From the NCBI RefSeq assembly GCF_001705235.1, contig NZ_MCGV01000001.1:4282181-4346180 (forward strand): a stretch of DNA of 64,000 nucleotides, written 5' to 3'. The translations under genes were made by a program, and so were the position numbers. This DNA is from Clostridium pasteurianum (GTDB taxonomy: Bacteria > Bacillota > Clostridia > Clostridiales > Clostridiaceae). Below, piece by piece: positions 34,335 through 44,369 of this stretch. The notes under the pieces were generated by a model. That model saw only the letters and a program-made list of their open reading frames with translations, did not search any database and had not been told where the DNA came from. The stretch's first letter is position 1; every line of letters starts with the position of its first letter.

Positions 34335-35024
34335 ATGCTGCATTGTATAGTAGAAGCTAAAAATGTTTGTAAATCTGTAGGTGATGTAAATAAAAAATTT
34401 GAAATTTTAAAAAATGTTAACTTATGTGTTAAAAATGGTGAATATGTTGCTATAATGGGTCCTAGTGGTAGTGGTAAAAGTACGTTCCTTAGCATACTAT
34501 CATGTATAGACAAGCCAACATCAGGGATAGTTAATATAAATTATGTTGATGTTGCAAAATTAAGCAAAAATAAATTAACGGAATTCAGAAATGAAAATAT
34601 AGGAATTGTATTTCAATCTTTTAATTTAATTCCTACTTTAAATGCTGAGGAAAATATTGAAGTTCCATTGTTTTTCTCTAAGAAAAAAATTAATATGATA
34701 AATAAAGTTGATGAACTAATAAATATTGTAGGATTAAAAGATAAAAAAAAGGCTTTTCCTAAACAATTATCTGGCGGTGAACAGCAAAGGATTGCTATAG
34801 CTAGAGCCTTAGCAGGTGAACCTAAAATCTTACTTGCAGATGAGCCAACAGGTGCACTAGATAGTAAAAACAGTAAGACTATTTTAGATATTTTTGATGA
34901 GTTTAGAAAAAAGTATAACATGACAATTATAATGATAACTCATGATAGGCAGGTTGCTGAAAGATCAGACAGAATATTATATATGAAGGATGGCACTTTA
35001 ATGGAAGCGAGTGAACAGGCATGA
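34335..35024 (+). CDS. ABC transporter ATPase (LolD/MacB/BceA type)
   Basis: ATPase of 229 residues. Walker A GPSGSGKST, Q-loop FQSFN, signature LSGGEQQR, Walker B LLADEPTGALD and H-loop ITHDR are all intact; ADEPTGALD is the hallmark of the LolD/MacB/BceA family. Frame opens at 34305, but ATG 34335 follows TTGGAGG with seven-base spacing. Ends with an ATGA overlap with the permease, so the two are translated together. Confidence 0.92.
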   Translation: MLHCIVEAKNVCKSVGDVNKKFEILKNVNLCVKNGEYVAIMGPSGSGKSTFLSILSCIDKPTSGIVNINYVDVAKLSKNKLTEFRNENIGIVFQSFNLIPTLNAEENIEVPLFFSKKKINMINKVDELINIVGLKDKKKAFPKQLSGGEQQRIAIARALAGEPKILLADEPTGALDSKNSKTILDIFDEFRKKYNMTIIMITHDRQVAERSDRILYMKDGTLMEASEQA

Positions 35025-37591
35025 TAACTACAAAACAACTATTTAAAACTTATAACTTAAAAAACTGGAAGCAAGCAAAATTTCAAATTTTCTTAAGCAT
35101 TTTTTCTGTAGTTATTGCAGCAGCAATATTAGTATCGCTTAAAATTATAATTGCTTTAAATAATTATTATATTGTAAGTAATGCTAAAAGTATTAATGAA
35201 GGTGATATTAATATAGAAGTGCCAAACTCTATTATTAGTAATAAACAGCTAAATGTATTGGATAAATTAACACGTGAAGGCAAGATTCAATATGCTACTA
35301 CATATAAAATTGAGAATAACTTTACTCATGGAGAAATAGCCAATATAGCAGAAGTAAAATTTATTGATCCAAAATATTGCTATATAAACAAAAGAGTTAC
35401 AAACTATTTAAAAAAATTAGGAAATCACAAAGTAGTCATTAACAGAGCTGCGGCAGATAAATTTCATTTAAAAATGGGAGACATTATTTCTCTTAAACTT
35501 AAAGGACTTTCTAATGACTATAATAAATTTAAAATTGCAGATATTGTAGAAAATACGGATGTATCAAAGGAAGATATTTTGGGCGCAATTATTTTGAGTA
35601 AATCCGATTTAAAACTGCAACTTAGTAAAGGAATAAAAATAGAAAATTTAGTAACAAACGCTAATGTAATTGTTAATAAAAACTATAACTTAAATGATAT
35701 AAAGAGTGAACTACACAAAAGTTTTGGATCAGGAACTAATATAGTTACATATGAAGAAGGTATTAAGTCAAATAAAAATACTATGGATAAAGAGGAAAAA
35801 GCATTAGATTTTATTCAAATATTAGTCACTACTATAACAGTAATAAGTATATCTTTTACCACATGGTTACTTATACTAAAAAGAAAAAAAGATTATGTCC
35901 TGTTAGCTATATATGGAATGAAAAATGATATTCTTAGAAACTTAATTTTATATGAAACTTTCATAATCTGCGTTATTGGCACTATTATAGGAATTTTTTT
36001 TAGTTTCGCAATTACTGGTTTTGTAGAAAAAAATATTTTAACTGATATGGATATGTTTTCAATAATAAAAGTATCAATTTTGCCTATATTGTCAACAGCA
36101 TTATTTATTATTATTCAAATGATGATATCTACCATATTGCCAATTATTATAAGTAAGAAAATAAATCCTAACTTTATTTTACGTAAGGAGACACAAAAAA
36201 TCTTATTTAGCAGAGAAGATTATGGAACGCATGTAATTGAAATGTTTTTACTTATGACCTTAAGTTTTTCAATCTATATTGGTTCGTTAAAAAATGGAGT
36301 AGTATGTGTTAGTATAATATTAATTTCAATAATAATTATATATGGATTATCAAAGGTTAGTATTAATTTAATTATAAAATTAAACAACGTACGAAATAAA
36401 TTTGTTTTGTTAGCACTAAGGAATATAGAGAGATATAAAACCAGATTCTCTTTTTGTGTTACTGCGTTAATTGTTACCTTGGTTGTCTGTGGGTTTATTG
36501 TTAATTTAAGAAATGAGTTAATTCCAGGGATAATAAATAAAATTAATTATGATATGGGATATACCTTATCTGTAAGTACAAATTTTAATAAAAAAAATAT
36601 AAATAATATAGAGAAAATATTAAGCAGGGAAAAAGATGTAAAAGGGTATGTAAAAACTATAGATGTTACAGGAAATTTTGAATCAATAAGGGGAAAGAAC
36701 TTCGACAATTTTATTAAAGGACAAAAATTTGAGGAGGGGAGTAAAAAACAACTTAGAGACTTTTTTTATGATAATAGAAGCATAAATATACAAGCTATTG
36801 ATATAAGTAAAGATATTGTAAATTATAATACCTTACAAGGAAGATGGTTTAATAAAAATGATGTGAATAGAAAATATATAGTGTTAGGTGAAAGATTTTA
36901 TCATTTTGGCATTAATGTTAACGATAAAATTGATTTAAATATACAAGGGAAAAACTACAAATTTACAGTTATAGGTATTTGCACAGAAAGTAATTTTAGA
37001 GATAATTCAGGTATTTATATAGATATAAATGACATTAAGAATAATAATTCTATAGGAGATAATAATAGCAAAATTAAATATTTAGTTAAAGATGATGCAG
37101 GACATGAAAAAAAATTATATTTAAATTTAACTAAAAGTTTAAATAATTCTCTTATAATAGATGAAAAAGATAAATATAATCAGGTTAATAAATATATACA
37201 GAAGATTACTTATGCTTTCATATATATTTGTATTATAAGTATATTTTCAGCTGTTTGCCTAATAGGTAATGTTTTAATGATAATAAATTTTGACCGATTA
37301 AATGAATTTGTAATGTTTAACATATTAGGCGCTAAAAACAAAGATATTATAAAAATTGCAGTTAGTGAAGGAATTATAATTGGTTTACTTTCTGGAATAT
37401 TAAGTAGTTTAATATGTGAAGTATTGAGCTATAATGTATTGGTAGGTTCATTTTCAGTTAAGTACACAGCTAATTTAAAAGTTGATGCAATTATAATTAT
37501 AATAGCCGTATTTCTTAATATATTAGTGTCTATAACAGTAATAAATAGTTTAAAAATTGAAAAATATACTGAACTTTTAAGGGCTGATTAA
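35021..37591 (+). CDS. FtsX-like ABC permease
   Basis: Permease of 856 residues. A membrane helix near the N-terminus (about 22-45) is followed by a large extracytoplasmic domain (about 50-255), three helices (about 258-385), two more (about 400-440), a helix at about 480, a second extracytoplasmic domain (about 510-720) and a final three-helix FtsX bundle (about 725-850). This is the two-FtsX-domain layout of lipoprotein or antimicrobial-peptide permeases. No two-component regulators lie next to it, so a Bce-type resistance role is not supported by context. Four-base overlap with the ATPase. Confidence 0.85.
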   Translation: MITTKQLFKTYNLKNWKQAKFQIFLSIFSVVIAAAILVSLKIIIALNNYYIVSNAKSINEGDINIEVPNSIISNKQLNVLDKLTREGKIQYATTYKIENNFTHGEIANIAEVKFIDPKYCYINKRVTNYLKKLGNHKVVINRAAADKFHLKMGDIISLKLKGLSNDYNKFKIADIVENTDVSKEDILGAIILSKSDLKLQLSKGIKIENLVTNANVIVNKNYNLNDIKSELHKSFGSGTNIVTYEEGIKSNKNTMDKEEKALDFIQILVTTITVISISFTTWLLILKRKKDYVLLAIYGMKNDILRNLILYETFIICVIGTIIGIFFSFAITGFVEKNILTDMDMFSIIKVSILPILSTALFIIIQMMISTILPIIISKKINPNFILRKETQKILFSREDYGTHVIEMFLLMTLSFSIYIGSLKNGVVCVSIILISIIIIYGLSKVSINLIIKLNNVRNKFVLLALRNIERYKTRFSFCVTALIVTLVVCGFIVNLRNELIPGIINKINYDMGYTLSVSTNFNKKNINNIEKILSREKDVKGYVKTIDVTGNFESIRGKNFDNFIKGQKFEEGSKKQLRDFFYDNRSINIQAIDISKDIVNYNTLQGRWFNKNDVNRKYIVLGERFYHFGINVNDKIDLNIQGKNYKFTVIGICTESNFRDNSGIYIDINDIKNNNSIGDNNSKIKYLVKDDAGHEKKLYLNLTKSLNNSLIIDEKDKYNQVNKYIQKITYAFIYICIISIFSAVCLIGNVLMIINFDRLNEFVMFNILGAKNKDIIKIAVSEGIIIGLLSGILSSLICEVLSYNVLVGSFSVKYTANLKVDAIIIIIAVFLNILVSITVINSLKIEKYTELLRAD

Positions 37592-37648
37592 GAATACAAA
37601 TGGTATAATGATTTTATAAGTTTATATTATTAAGAGGTGTTATGCATA

Positions 37649-38125
37649 ATGTCTAGAATGCTTACGAAAAGCGATTATAAAAAATTGAAAGAGGAATATG
37701 ATTATAGAAATACGGTTAAGCGGCATGAAATAGCTAGAAAGAAGATGGAGGCAGCAGCCTTTGGCGATCGTTCAGAAAATGCTGAGTATAAAGCTGCAAA
37801 GGAAGATTATTACCACAATAATAGAAGACTTGGACAGATATCAAGGCTGTTAAAAAATGCCGTGATTGTAGATGAAAATCATGATAATAATGAAGTTAAC
37901 ATAGATTCAGAAGTGACTCTTAAAATAGGAGAGGAAGAAGAGTTTAAAGCTAAACTTGTTACTACGCTTAATATAAATGTGGATGGTGAAGACGATATAG
38001 AATACATAAGTGCAGATTCACCGTTTGGAAAAGCTTTATATAAAAAACATGTAGGTGATACTTTTGATGTTAATCTTCCTGATAATAGAAGCATGAACGG
38101 AGTAACAATATTATCAATAAACTAA
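37649..38125 (+). CDS. GreA/GreB-family transcript cleavage factor
   Basis: About 158 residues. N-terminal coiled coil (to about 75) with the catalytic tip GDRSENAEYKAAKE, which inserts acidic residues into the RNA polymerase secondary channel, and a C-terminal FKBP-like domain (SPFGKALYKKHVGDTFDVNLP). Length normal for GreA. Upstream in-frame GTG at 37637 is unlikely; ATG at 37649 follows AGAGGTG. Clostridia usually have another greA near dus/lysS, so this may be a paralogue. Confidence 0.85.
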   Translation: MSRMLTKSDYKKLKEEYDYRNTVKRHEIARKKMEAAAFGDRSENAEYKAAKEDYYHNNRRLGQISRLLKNAVIVDENHDNNEVNIDSEVTLKIGEEEEFKAKLVTTLNINVDGEDDIEYISADSPFGKALYKKHVGDTFDVNLPDNRSMNGVTILSIN

Positions 38126-38146
38126 TTAAAAATAAATTAATTAAAA

Positions 38147-38194
38147 ATAAAAAATACCTTTGTAATGAAAAAATTCATTGCAAGGGTATTTTTT
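38147..38194 (+). terminator. Intrinsic terminator
   Basis: AAATACCTTTGTAATGAA pairs with TTCATTGCAAGGGTATTT, followed by T-run. Ends the Gre-factor gene. Confidence 0.85.
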
Positions 38195-38329
38195 ATAAAG
38201 GTGGCATAAATAGCGTAAGTTTTAAATACAATTTATAAACTAGAATATAAATAGAATTTGTGATCGCTGCATTACTTTTATTTAGTGCAGCAACGAGCTG
38301 TTATATAATTTAAGGAGGAAGGTAATTTT

Positions 38330-39145
38330 ATGAGAAATGAATTAAATAGTAAAGAGTATGATTTAATGGCTTCACGTCAAAGTAGAAAAATACTAACAGG
38401 TACTTTATCTGCTGTAGAAACTGTTGATATTAAAGATGGACAAGAAGTCGATTGTGGAATTGTGTTCTATGATGAATTTAAAGTATTTATACCAATTAAA
38501 GAAATGAACATATCAAGGGAAGACAAAAGGGTTATAAGAAGCATGATAGGCTGTGAAATTGATTTTATTGTATCTAATTTTAATGAAGAGGATAAAACGG
38601 CTGTAGCATCAAGGAAGGAAGCTATGGAACTCAGAAAAAATTTAGAGCTAAAAAAACATAAAGTAGGAGATAGGATTTCTGTAAGGGTTACTTCTGTTGG
38701 TAGAAATAATTGTAGAGTGGATTGTTACGGAATAGAATATAGAGTACCTATAAATGAAATAGATTATGGATATATAGATAGAGTTGATAAATATGTACAA
38801 GTTGGTGACGTAGTTGATGCTGTGATAAAGGAGCTTGATGTAGATAAAAGTCATATAGTAGTTTCATTAAAAGATGCTAAAAAAGATCCATACCTTACTT
38901 TTGTAAAGGCGCTTAATAAAGGTGGAGAATATTTAGCCACAGTAACTGGAATTAAGGATTATGGAATATTTTTAAACATAAGGAAGGGTGTAAATTGTCT
39001 ATGTCCTTTCCCTAATTGGTCAAATTTTTCACCATCCATAGGAGAAAGATTTGTAGTGAGGATAAAAAACATTAATTATGAAGATAAAAAAATAAATGCA
39101 AATTTAATGAGACCGATAAATCAAAATAATAAATGTAATGTGTAG
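38330..39145 (+). CDS. S1-domain RNA-binding protein
   Basis: Protein of 271 residues with three S1-like OB folds in tandem. The first (about 18-95) is diverged, the second is near 108-180 (GDRISVRVTSVGRNNCRVDCYG ... DVVDAVIKELDVDKSHIVVSLK), the third near 195-262 (GGEYLATVTGIKDYGIFLNI ... RFVVRIKNINYEDKKINANL). Resembles short ribosomal-protein-S1-like proteins of Firmicutes. ATG follows AAGGAGGAAG. A hairpin (GCTGCA/TGCAGC, 38264-38290) sits in the leader. Confidence 0.8.
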   Translation: MRNELNSKEYDLMASRQSRKILTGTLSAVETVDIKDGQEVDCGIVFYDEFKVFIPIKEMNISREDKRVIRSMIGCEIDFIVSNFNEEDKTAVASRKEAMELRKNLELKKHKVGDRISVRVTSVGRNNCRVDCYGIEYRVPINEIDYGYIDRVDKYVQVGDVVDAVIKELDVDKSHIVVSLKDAKKDPYLTFVKALNKGGEYLATVTGIKDYGIFLNIRKGVNCLCPFPNWSNFSPSIGERFVVRIKNINYEDKKINANLMRPINQNNKCNV

Positions 39146-39167
39146 CATAGTTTCTCTTTAGTGAATT

Positions 39168-39236
39168 GTAATATGCAGCAGAACTATTTTTAAAAATATA
39201 AATGTTAAAAATAACATTAACTGCTGCGTATTTTGA
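39168..39236 (+). terminator. Long hairpin terminator
   Basis: AATATGCAGCAG pairs with CTGCTGCGTATT around an AT-rich loop of about 38 bases, followed by TTTG. Ends the S1 gene. Confidence 0.5.
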
Positions 39237-39364
39237 AGTAAAAAAACTTCTTTAAAATATAATTATAAGTGTGTTTAGTAGGGATAAGTATTCGTTTAAT
39301 TGCTATTGATTGTGCAGTAATAAGATGGTAAAATATAGTTAATTTACGAATGGAGTTGTTGTGC

Positions 39365-40945
39365 GTGAGTAGTAAAATTAAACATATAGTTATACTCGAA
39401 ACTAGTGATATACATGGAAATGTATTTCCAATAAATTACCTTGATAATAGTAAAGAACAGTTTGGCCTAACCAAGTTATCTAGCATAGTTAAAGATGAAA
39501 GAAAAAAGAACGATGATTTGATTTTAATTGATAATGGCGATATTATTCAAGGGACTCCACTTACGTATTATTATGCAAAAGTAAGTAAAAATGGTAATAA
39601 TCCTATAATATCCATTTTGAATTATATGAAATATAATGCTGCAGTTATTGGAAATCATGAATTTAATTATGGAACTAAAATACTCAATGATTCAGTAAAT
39701 CAATCTAATTTTCCATGGCTTTCTGCGAATATTGTAGATAAAAAAAGTAAAAAGCCTGCTTTTGGTGTGCCATATATTACAAAACAAATAGATACGGATT
39801 TAAAGTTAGCAGTATTAGGTCTTACCACAAAATTCATTCCCAATTGGGAAAATCCCAATATAATAAAAGAATTTGAGTTTCTAGATGTTGTAGAAACAGC
39901 GCAAAAATGGATTAACATGCTTAAACGAGAAAAAAAGGTAGATATAATTATAGTTTCGTATCATGGCGGATTTGAAAGAGATATTGATACGGGTTATGGG
40001 ACTGAAATTCAAAATGGAGAAAATCAGGCTTATGAGCTTTGCAAGAAAGTTACTGGAATGGATGTACTTTTAACTGGTCATCAGCACAGGAAAATTTGGG
40101 GTAAAGCAATTAATGGGGTAACAGTAGTTCAGCCAGGTTATGGTGCTAAGAATATTGGCAAAGTGGATATTGTATTAGAGAAAACTTCACTAGGTTGGAA
40201 AATAGTTAAAAAGGAATCATCGCTGCTCCCAACGCTGAATGTTAAAGATGACAGCGAAGTAATAGAAATAGGCAAAAAATTTGAAGAGGATACTCAAAAA
40301 TGGCTGGATACACCTATTGGTAAAGTAAAGGGAGATATGACAATAAAGGATCCCAAGGAAGCAAGGCTTAGAGACAATGCTTTAATTGAATTTATAAATA
40401 AGATTCAAATGATAAATGGCAATGTAGACATTTCTGCAACTGCGCTATTTGACAATAATGGTAAAGGATTTCCAGCCAATGTTACTATGAGGGATATTGT
40501 TTCTAATTATGTGTATCCAAATACTTTGAAAGTTATAAGAGTTAAAGGTAAGGATATTAAAGATGCACTTGAGGTATCAGCAGCTTACTTTGAAACCTTT
40601 ACTGGAAAAGTAAAAGTTTCTTCGAAATTTACAGTATTAAAGCCTCATCATTATAATTATGATATGTGGGAAGGAATTGAATACGAAATAAATATATCTA
40701 GAAAAATAGGAGACAGAATTACAAAATTGAATTACAGGGGAGCACCTATGGAAATGGATAAAGAATACGATATTGCAGTTAATAATTATCGTGCATCCGG
40801 CGGTGGGAATTACGACATGTTTAAAAACAAAAGGGTAATTAAAGATATTCCAATTGATATTTCAGAATTAATTGCAGATTATTTTTTGAAAAATGGAGAG
40901 GTAACTGCAAAGGTAAACGGAAATTGGAAAGTAGTTCATGATTAA
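39365..40945 (+). CDS. 5'-nucleotidase / 2',3'-cyclic phosphodiesterase family enzyme
   Basis: Two-domain metallophosphoesterase of about 526 residues. N-terminal calcineurin-like domain shows all metal motifs: ETSDIHGN, DNGDIIQGTP, GNHEFNYG, YHGGFERD and TGHQHRKIWG. The C-terminal nucleotidase domain (about 330-520) includes NNYRASGGGNYDMF. ATG at 39350 lacks a ribosome-binding site; GTG 39365 follows GGAG and is preferred. Unusually for this mostly secreted family there is no signal peptide or wall anchor, so it should be cytoplasmic unless released otherwise. Monocistronic. Confidence 0.85.
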   Translation: MSSKIKHIVILETSDIHGNVFPINYLDNSKEQFGLTKLSSIVKDERKKNDDLILIDNGDIIQGTPLTYYYAKVSKNGNNPIISILNYMKYNAAVIGNHEFNYGTKILNDSVNQSNFPWLSANIVDKKSKKPAFGVPYITKQIDTDLKLAVLGLTTKFIPNWENPNIIKEFEFLDVVETAQKWINMLKREKKVDIIIVSYHGGFERDIDTGYGTEIQNGENQAYELCKKVTGMDVLLTGHQHRKIWGKAINGVTVVQPGYGAKNIGKVDIVLEKTSLGWKIVKKESSLLPTLNVKDDSEVIEIGKKFEEDTQKWLDTPIGKVKGDMTIKDPKEARLRDNALIEFINKIQMINGNVDISATALFDNNGKGFPANVTMRDIVSNYVYPNTLKVIRVKGKDIKDALEVSAAYFETFTGKVKVSSKFTVLKPHHYNYDMWEGIEYEINISRKIGDRITKLNYRGAPMEMDKEYDIAVNNYRASGGGNYDMFKNKRVIKDIPIDISELIADYFLKNGEVTAKVNGNWKVVHD

Positions 40946-40983
40946 GATGTAAAATAGGTATAGCTTAAAATAGAAAATACATA

Positions 40984-41021
40984 AAAAAAGCGATTAATGC
41001 AAATTAGTCGCTTTTTTCTAT
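40984..41021 (+). terminator. Intrinsic terminator
   Basis: AAAAAGCGATTAAT pairs with ATTAGTCGCTTTTT with a T-run. Ends the nucleotidase gene. Confidence 0.85.
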
Positions 41022-41214
41022 GTAAATATTTAATTGTGACAAATTACAAAATATTCATCTATAAGCAATATACAGTAATAATTTAATAACAATAACACAA
41101 ATACGTTGATAATTTGTTAATAAAATATTGATTTTGTAAACAAACTGTGATAATATAATAAAAAACATAGTTGCAATTGTTAATAATAAAAAATACTAAT
41201 AGGAGGACTTATAT

Positions 41215-42348
41215 ATGTTAAAAAAGAAAATTTCAATAGGTATAATTTTAGCTTTAACTGTAGGAATGTTTTCCGGATGTGCTTCTAGCGGTGGAAGTGG
41301 CTCAGATAAGATTAAAATCGGAGCAGTATTACCGCTTACAGGTTCAATAGCCGCATATGGAAAATCAGCACGTAATGGTCTTACACTTTTAGAAAATGAA
41401 GTTAATAAAGGCGGCGGAATCAATGGTAAAAAGGTAGAATTTGTTTATGGTGATGATGAAAATAAACCAGCTTCAGCTGTAAATGTAGGCCAAAAATTAA
41501 TAAATGATGACAAAGTAGTAGCAGTAGTTGGCCCACTTACAAGTACATGTGCAAATTCATTAGCTCCTATTGCACAGAGAAACAAAATACCAATGGTAAC
41601 AGGAACAGGTACTAACCCTAAAATCACACAAGCTGGTGATTATATTTATAGAACATGCTTTATAGACCCATTTCAAGGAACTGTCATAGCTAAATTTGCA
41701 GCTTCTGATTTAAAAGCTAAGACAGCAGCAATACTTTATGATAATGGAAATGATTATTCAAAGGGACTCGCGGAGTACTTCCAAAAATCTTTTAAAGGAA
41801 AGGTAGTAGAAACAGAAACTTATAATACTGGAGATCAAGATTTCAATGCACAGCTTACTAAAATAAAAGCAACGAACCCGGATGTTATTTTACTTCCAGA
41901 TTACTATTCAACTGTTGGAATGATAGCTAAACAGGCTAGATCACAGGGAATAAAGTCAACTTTCCTTGGCGGTGATGGATGGGATTCAGATGATCTCTTT
42001 AAAGTTGGAGGAGATGCTGTAAATGGAGCATATTTTTCAGATCATTACTCTTCACAAGATACATCAAGTGAGGTTGTTAAATTTGTAGATAGTTACAAGA
42101 AAAAATATGGCAGTGTACCTGATTCAATGGCAGCATTAAATTATGATGCTGGTAAAGTTTTAATTGAAAGCATAAAGAAAGCAGGAAAAACTGATCCTGA
42201 TGCTATAAAAGCAGCTCTTAAGAGCTATAATGGTACAGTTGTTTCTGGTAAAATTACTTTTGATAAAGACAGAAATGCTATTAAATCAGCTGTAATACTA
42301 AATGCTAAAGACAATAAATTTGATTTTGTTAAAAAGGTGCAGCCATAA
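41215..42348 (+). CDS. livK: Branched-chain amino-acid ABC transporter, binding lipoprotein
   Basis: Lipoprotein of 377 residues that captures Leu, Ile or Val at the cell surface. Signal peptide with lipobox FSGC (Cys about 22), then a type I periplasmic-binding fold of the LivJ/K family: KIKIGAVLPLTGSIAAYGKSARNG, GVDVDENKP-type region near 85, VVGPLTSTCANSLAPIA. ATG follows ATAGGAGG. First gene of the liv set. Two hairpins separate it from livH, which would let the binding protein be made in excess. Confidence 0.93.
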   Translation: MLKKKISIGIILALTVGMFSGCASSGGSGSDKIKIGAVLPLTGSIAAYGKSARNGLTLLENEVNKGGGINGKKVEFVYGDDENKPASAVNVGQKLINDDKVVAVVGPLTSTCANSLAPIAQRNKIPMVTGTGTNPKITQAGDYIYRTCFIDPFQGTVIAKFAASDLKAKTAAILYDNGNDYSKGLAEYFQKSFKGKVVETETYNTGDQDFNAQLTKIKATNPDVILLPDYYSTVGMIAKQARSQGIKSTFLGGDGWDSDDLFKVGGDAVNGAYFSDHYSSQDTSSEVVKFVDSYKKKYGSVPDSMAALNYDAGKVLIESIKKAGKTDPDAIKAALKSYNGTVVSGKITFDKDRNAIKSAVILNAKDNKFDFVKKVQP

Positions 42349-42365
42349 AGCAAATTTAAGGATAT

Positions 42366-42494
42366 GTCTCAAAATAATTAAAAATGTTTTCTTGTAATTT
42401 TAAGCATTTTGAGACGATTCGTTTATAATATGATTTTAAATTATATGATTAACTTATAAGATCGAAAGGATTTATGTCTTTTCGATTTTATAAG
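42366..42494 (+). terminator. Two hairpins between livK and livH
   Basis: First: GTCTCAAAAT pairs with ATTTTGAGAC (about 42367-42415). Second: CTTATAAGATCGAAAGGA pairs imperfectly with TCTTTTCGATTTTATAAG (about 42451-42494). The second lies 30 bases before livH. They may be partial terminators or RNA-stabilising structures that set livK above livHMGF. Confidence 0.6.
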
Positions 42495-42523
42495 TATATA
42501 TCATAAGAAACGGAGGAACGCAT

Positions 42524-43408
42524 ATGGAATTTTTACAACAACTTATAAATGGTCTTGCACTGGGAAGCGTTTATGCGCTTATTGCAATAGGATATACAAT
42601 GGTATATGGAATAATAGGTCTTATAAACTTTGCACATGGTGATATATATATGATGGGAGCGTTTTTTGGTTTCTTTGCAGCAACAAGTTTTAAATTGCCA
42701 TTTATACCTACGCTTATAATTGCTATGTTAGGCTCAGCACTTTTAGGCATTATAATTGAAAAGATTGCCTATAAGCCTCTTAGAAATTCTCCTAAACTCT
42801 CACTTCTCATAACAGCTATTGGAATGTCTCTTTTACTTGAAAATGGAAGTAGATTGGATTTTATTTTTGGACCTGATTATAGAACATATCCGTCAAATCT
42901 TCTTCCTTCAAAAGTTATTAACTTTGGTTCTTTAAGATTGGATTCTCTTCATATAATCATTATACTAATATCGATTTTACTAGCACTTGTTCTTCAATTT
43001 GTAGTGTATAAGACTAAAGTTGGAAAAGCTATGAGAGCAACTTCTTTTGATAAAGATGCTGCTGCCCTTATGGGGATAAACATTAACAACATTATTTCAA
43101 TTACCTTTGCAATAGGCTCTGCTCTTGCAGGTGCTGCTGGAGTTTTAGTTGGAATACTTTATTCAAGAATTGATCCTTATATGGGTATAATGCCTGGTCT
43201 TAAAGCATTCATAGCGGCTGTACTTGGAGGTATAGGAATAATTCCAGGAGCCGTTTTAGGTGGAGTAATAATGGGAATTGCGGAGACATTCACGAAGGTC
43301 TATATATCTTCTAAACTCTCTGATGCCATTGCATTTGCAATACTGATTTTAATACTTTTAATTAAACCTTCAGGTCTTCTAGGTAAAAAGCCAAATGTGA
43401 AAGTGTAG
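42524..43408 (+). CDS. livH: Branched-chain amino-acid ABC permease LivH
   Basis: Membrane permease of 294 residues, about eight helices. N-terminal INGLALGSVYALIAIGYTMVYGIIGLINFAHGD is the classic LivH signature; GVLVGILYSRIDPYMG and AFIAAVLGGIG near residues 205-240 match the cytoplasmic loop that contacts the ATPase. ATG follows ACGGAGG. Heterodimer partner of LivM. Confidence 0.95.
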   Translation: MEFLQQLINGLALGSVYALIAIGYTMVYGIIGLINFAHGDIYMMGAFFGFFAATSFKLPFIPTLIIAMLGSALLGIIIEKIAYKPLRNSPKLSLLITAIGMSLLLENGSRLDFIFGPDYRTYPSNLLPSKVINFGSLRLDSLHIIIILISILLALVLQFVVYKTKVGKAMRATSFDKDAAALMGININNIISITFAIGSALAGAAGVLVGILYSRIDPYMGIMPGLKAFIAAVLGGIGIIPGAVLGGVIMGIAETFTKVYISSKLSDAIAFAILILILLIKPSGLLGKKPNVKV

Positions 43409-43418
43409 GTGACAGATT

Positions 43419-44369
43419 ATGATAAAAAGTAGTTACAAAAAATTAGGTTTGCTTGTTGTGATTTCAGCTGTAGTATTTTTGATTCTTTCGTTTGCTATAA
43501 ATAAAAACATAATTAGTCAATATTATGCGAGAATTCTTGTGTTAATATGTATAAATATTATAATGGCTTTAAGTTTAAATTTAATAGTTGGTTTTACGGG
43601 TCAGCTTGCACTAGGACATTCAGGTTTTATGTCTATAGGTGCATATACTGCGGCAATGCTTACAATGAAACTTCAAATGCCCTTTATAGCATCACTTGCT
43701 TTAGGAGGAGTTTTTGCTGCTTTTATTGGATTTTTAATAGGGGTTCCTACATTAAAGCTTAAAGGTGATTATCTTGCAATAACAACCTTAGGCTTCTGCC
43801 AGATAATTGTTGTTGTAATGCAAAATATACCTGCTGTAGGTGGAGCACAGGGACTTACGGGAATCCCAGCAAAAACAACCTTTGGTGCTGCATTTATAGG
43901 CATGATTATAACTCTTATTGTTATTTACAATATAGTTCATTCATCTCAAGGTAGAGCTATGATTTCAGTAAGAGAAGATGAAATTGCAGCTGAGGCAATG
44001 GGAATCAACACCACAAAGTACAAAATCATGGCATTTGTAGTTGGAGCCTTTTTTGCAGGGCTTGCAGGAGGTTTGTATTCGCATTATATGATGTATATAG
44101 AACCTAATCAGTCTTTTAACTTCTTGAAAGCCACAGATATAGTTGTTTATGTAGTTCTTGGAGGTATGACTATTCCAGGTTGTATGATTTCAACTGCTAT
44201 ATTAACTTATCTCCCAGAGGGACTTAGGGGATTTGGTGATTTCAGAATGGTAATTTATCCTATTCTTTTAATATTAATAATGATTTTAGGTGCTAAGGGA
44301 ATTACTCCTTCTAAAATATTTAAAAGAAAAAGTCTAGCTAAAGGAGGAGAGAATAATGCCACTGCTTGA
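43419..44369 (+). CDS. livM: Branched-chain amino-acid ABC permease LivM
   Basis: Membrane permease of 316 residues. ALSLNLIVGFTGQLALGHSGFMSIGAYTAA is the LivM signature; the later AEAMGINTTKYKIMAFVVGAFFAGLAGG loop contacts the ATPase. Starts 11 bases after livH with GTAGGTGA. Its last 14 bases overlap livG. Confidence 0.95.
   Translation: MIKSSYKKLGLLVVISAVVFLILSFAINKNIISQYYARILVLICINIIMALSLNLIVGFTGQLALGHSGFMSIGAYTAAMLTMKLQMPFIASLALGGVFAAFIGFLIGVPTLKLKGDYLAITTLGFCQIIVVVMQNIPAVGGAQGLTGIPAKTTFGAAFIGMIITLIVIYNIVHSSQGRAMISVREDEIAAEAMGINTTKYKIMAFVVGAFFAGLAGGLYSHYMMYIEPNQSFNFLKATDIVVYVVLGGMTIPGCMISTAILTYLPEGLRGFGDFRMVIYPILLILIMILGAKGITPSKIFKRKSLAKGGENNATA

Noticed and set aside
33874-37591. Bacitracin-type (BceAB) resistance module
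   Set aside because: ATPase and permease fit the superfamily, but no sensor kinase/regulator pair is adjacent and the permease has a two-FtsX layout, so the specific role is unsupported.
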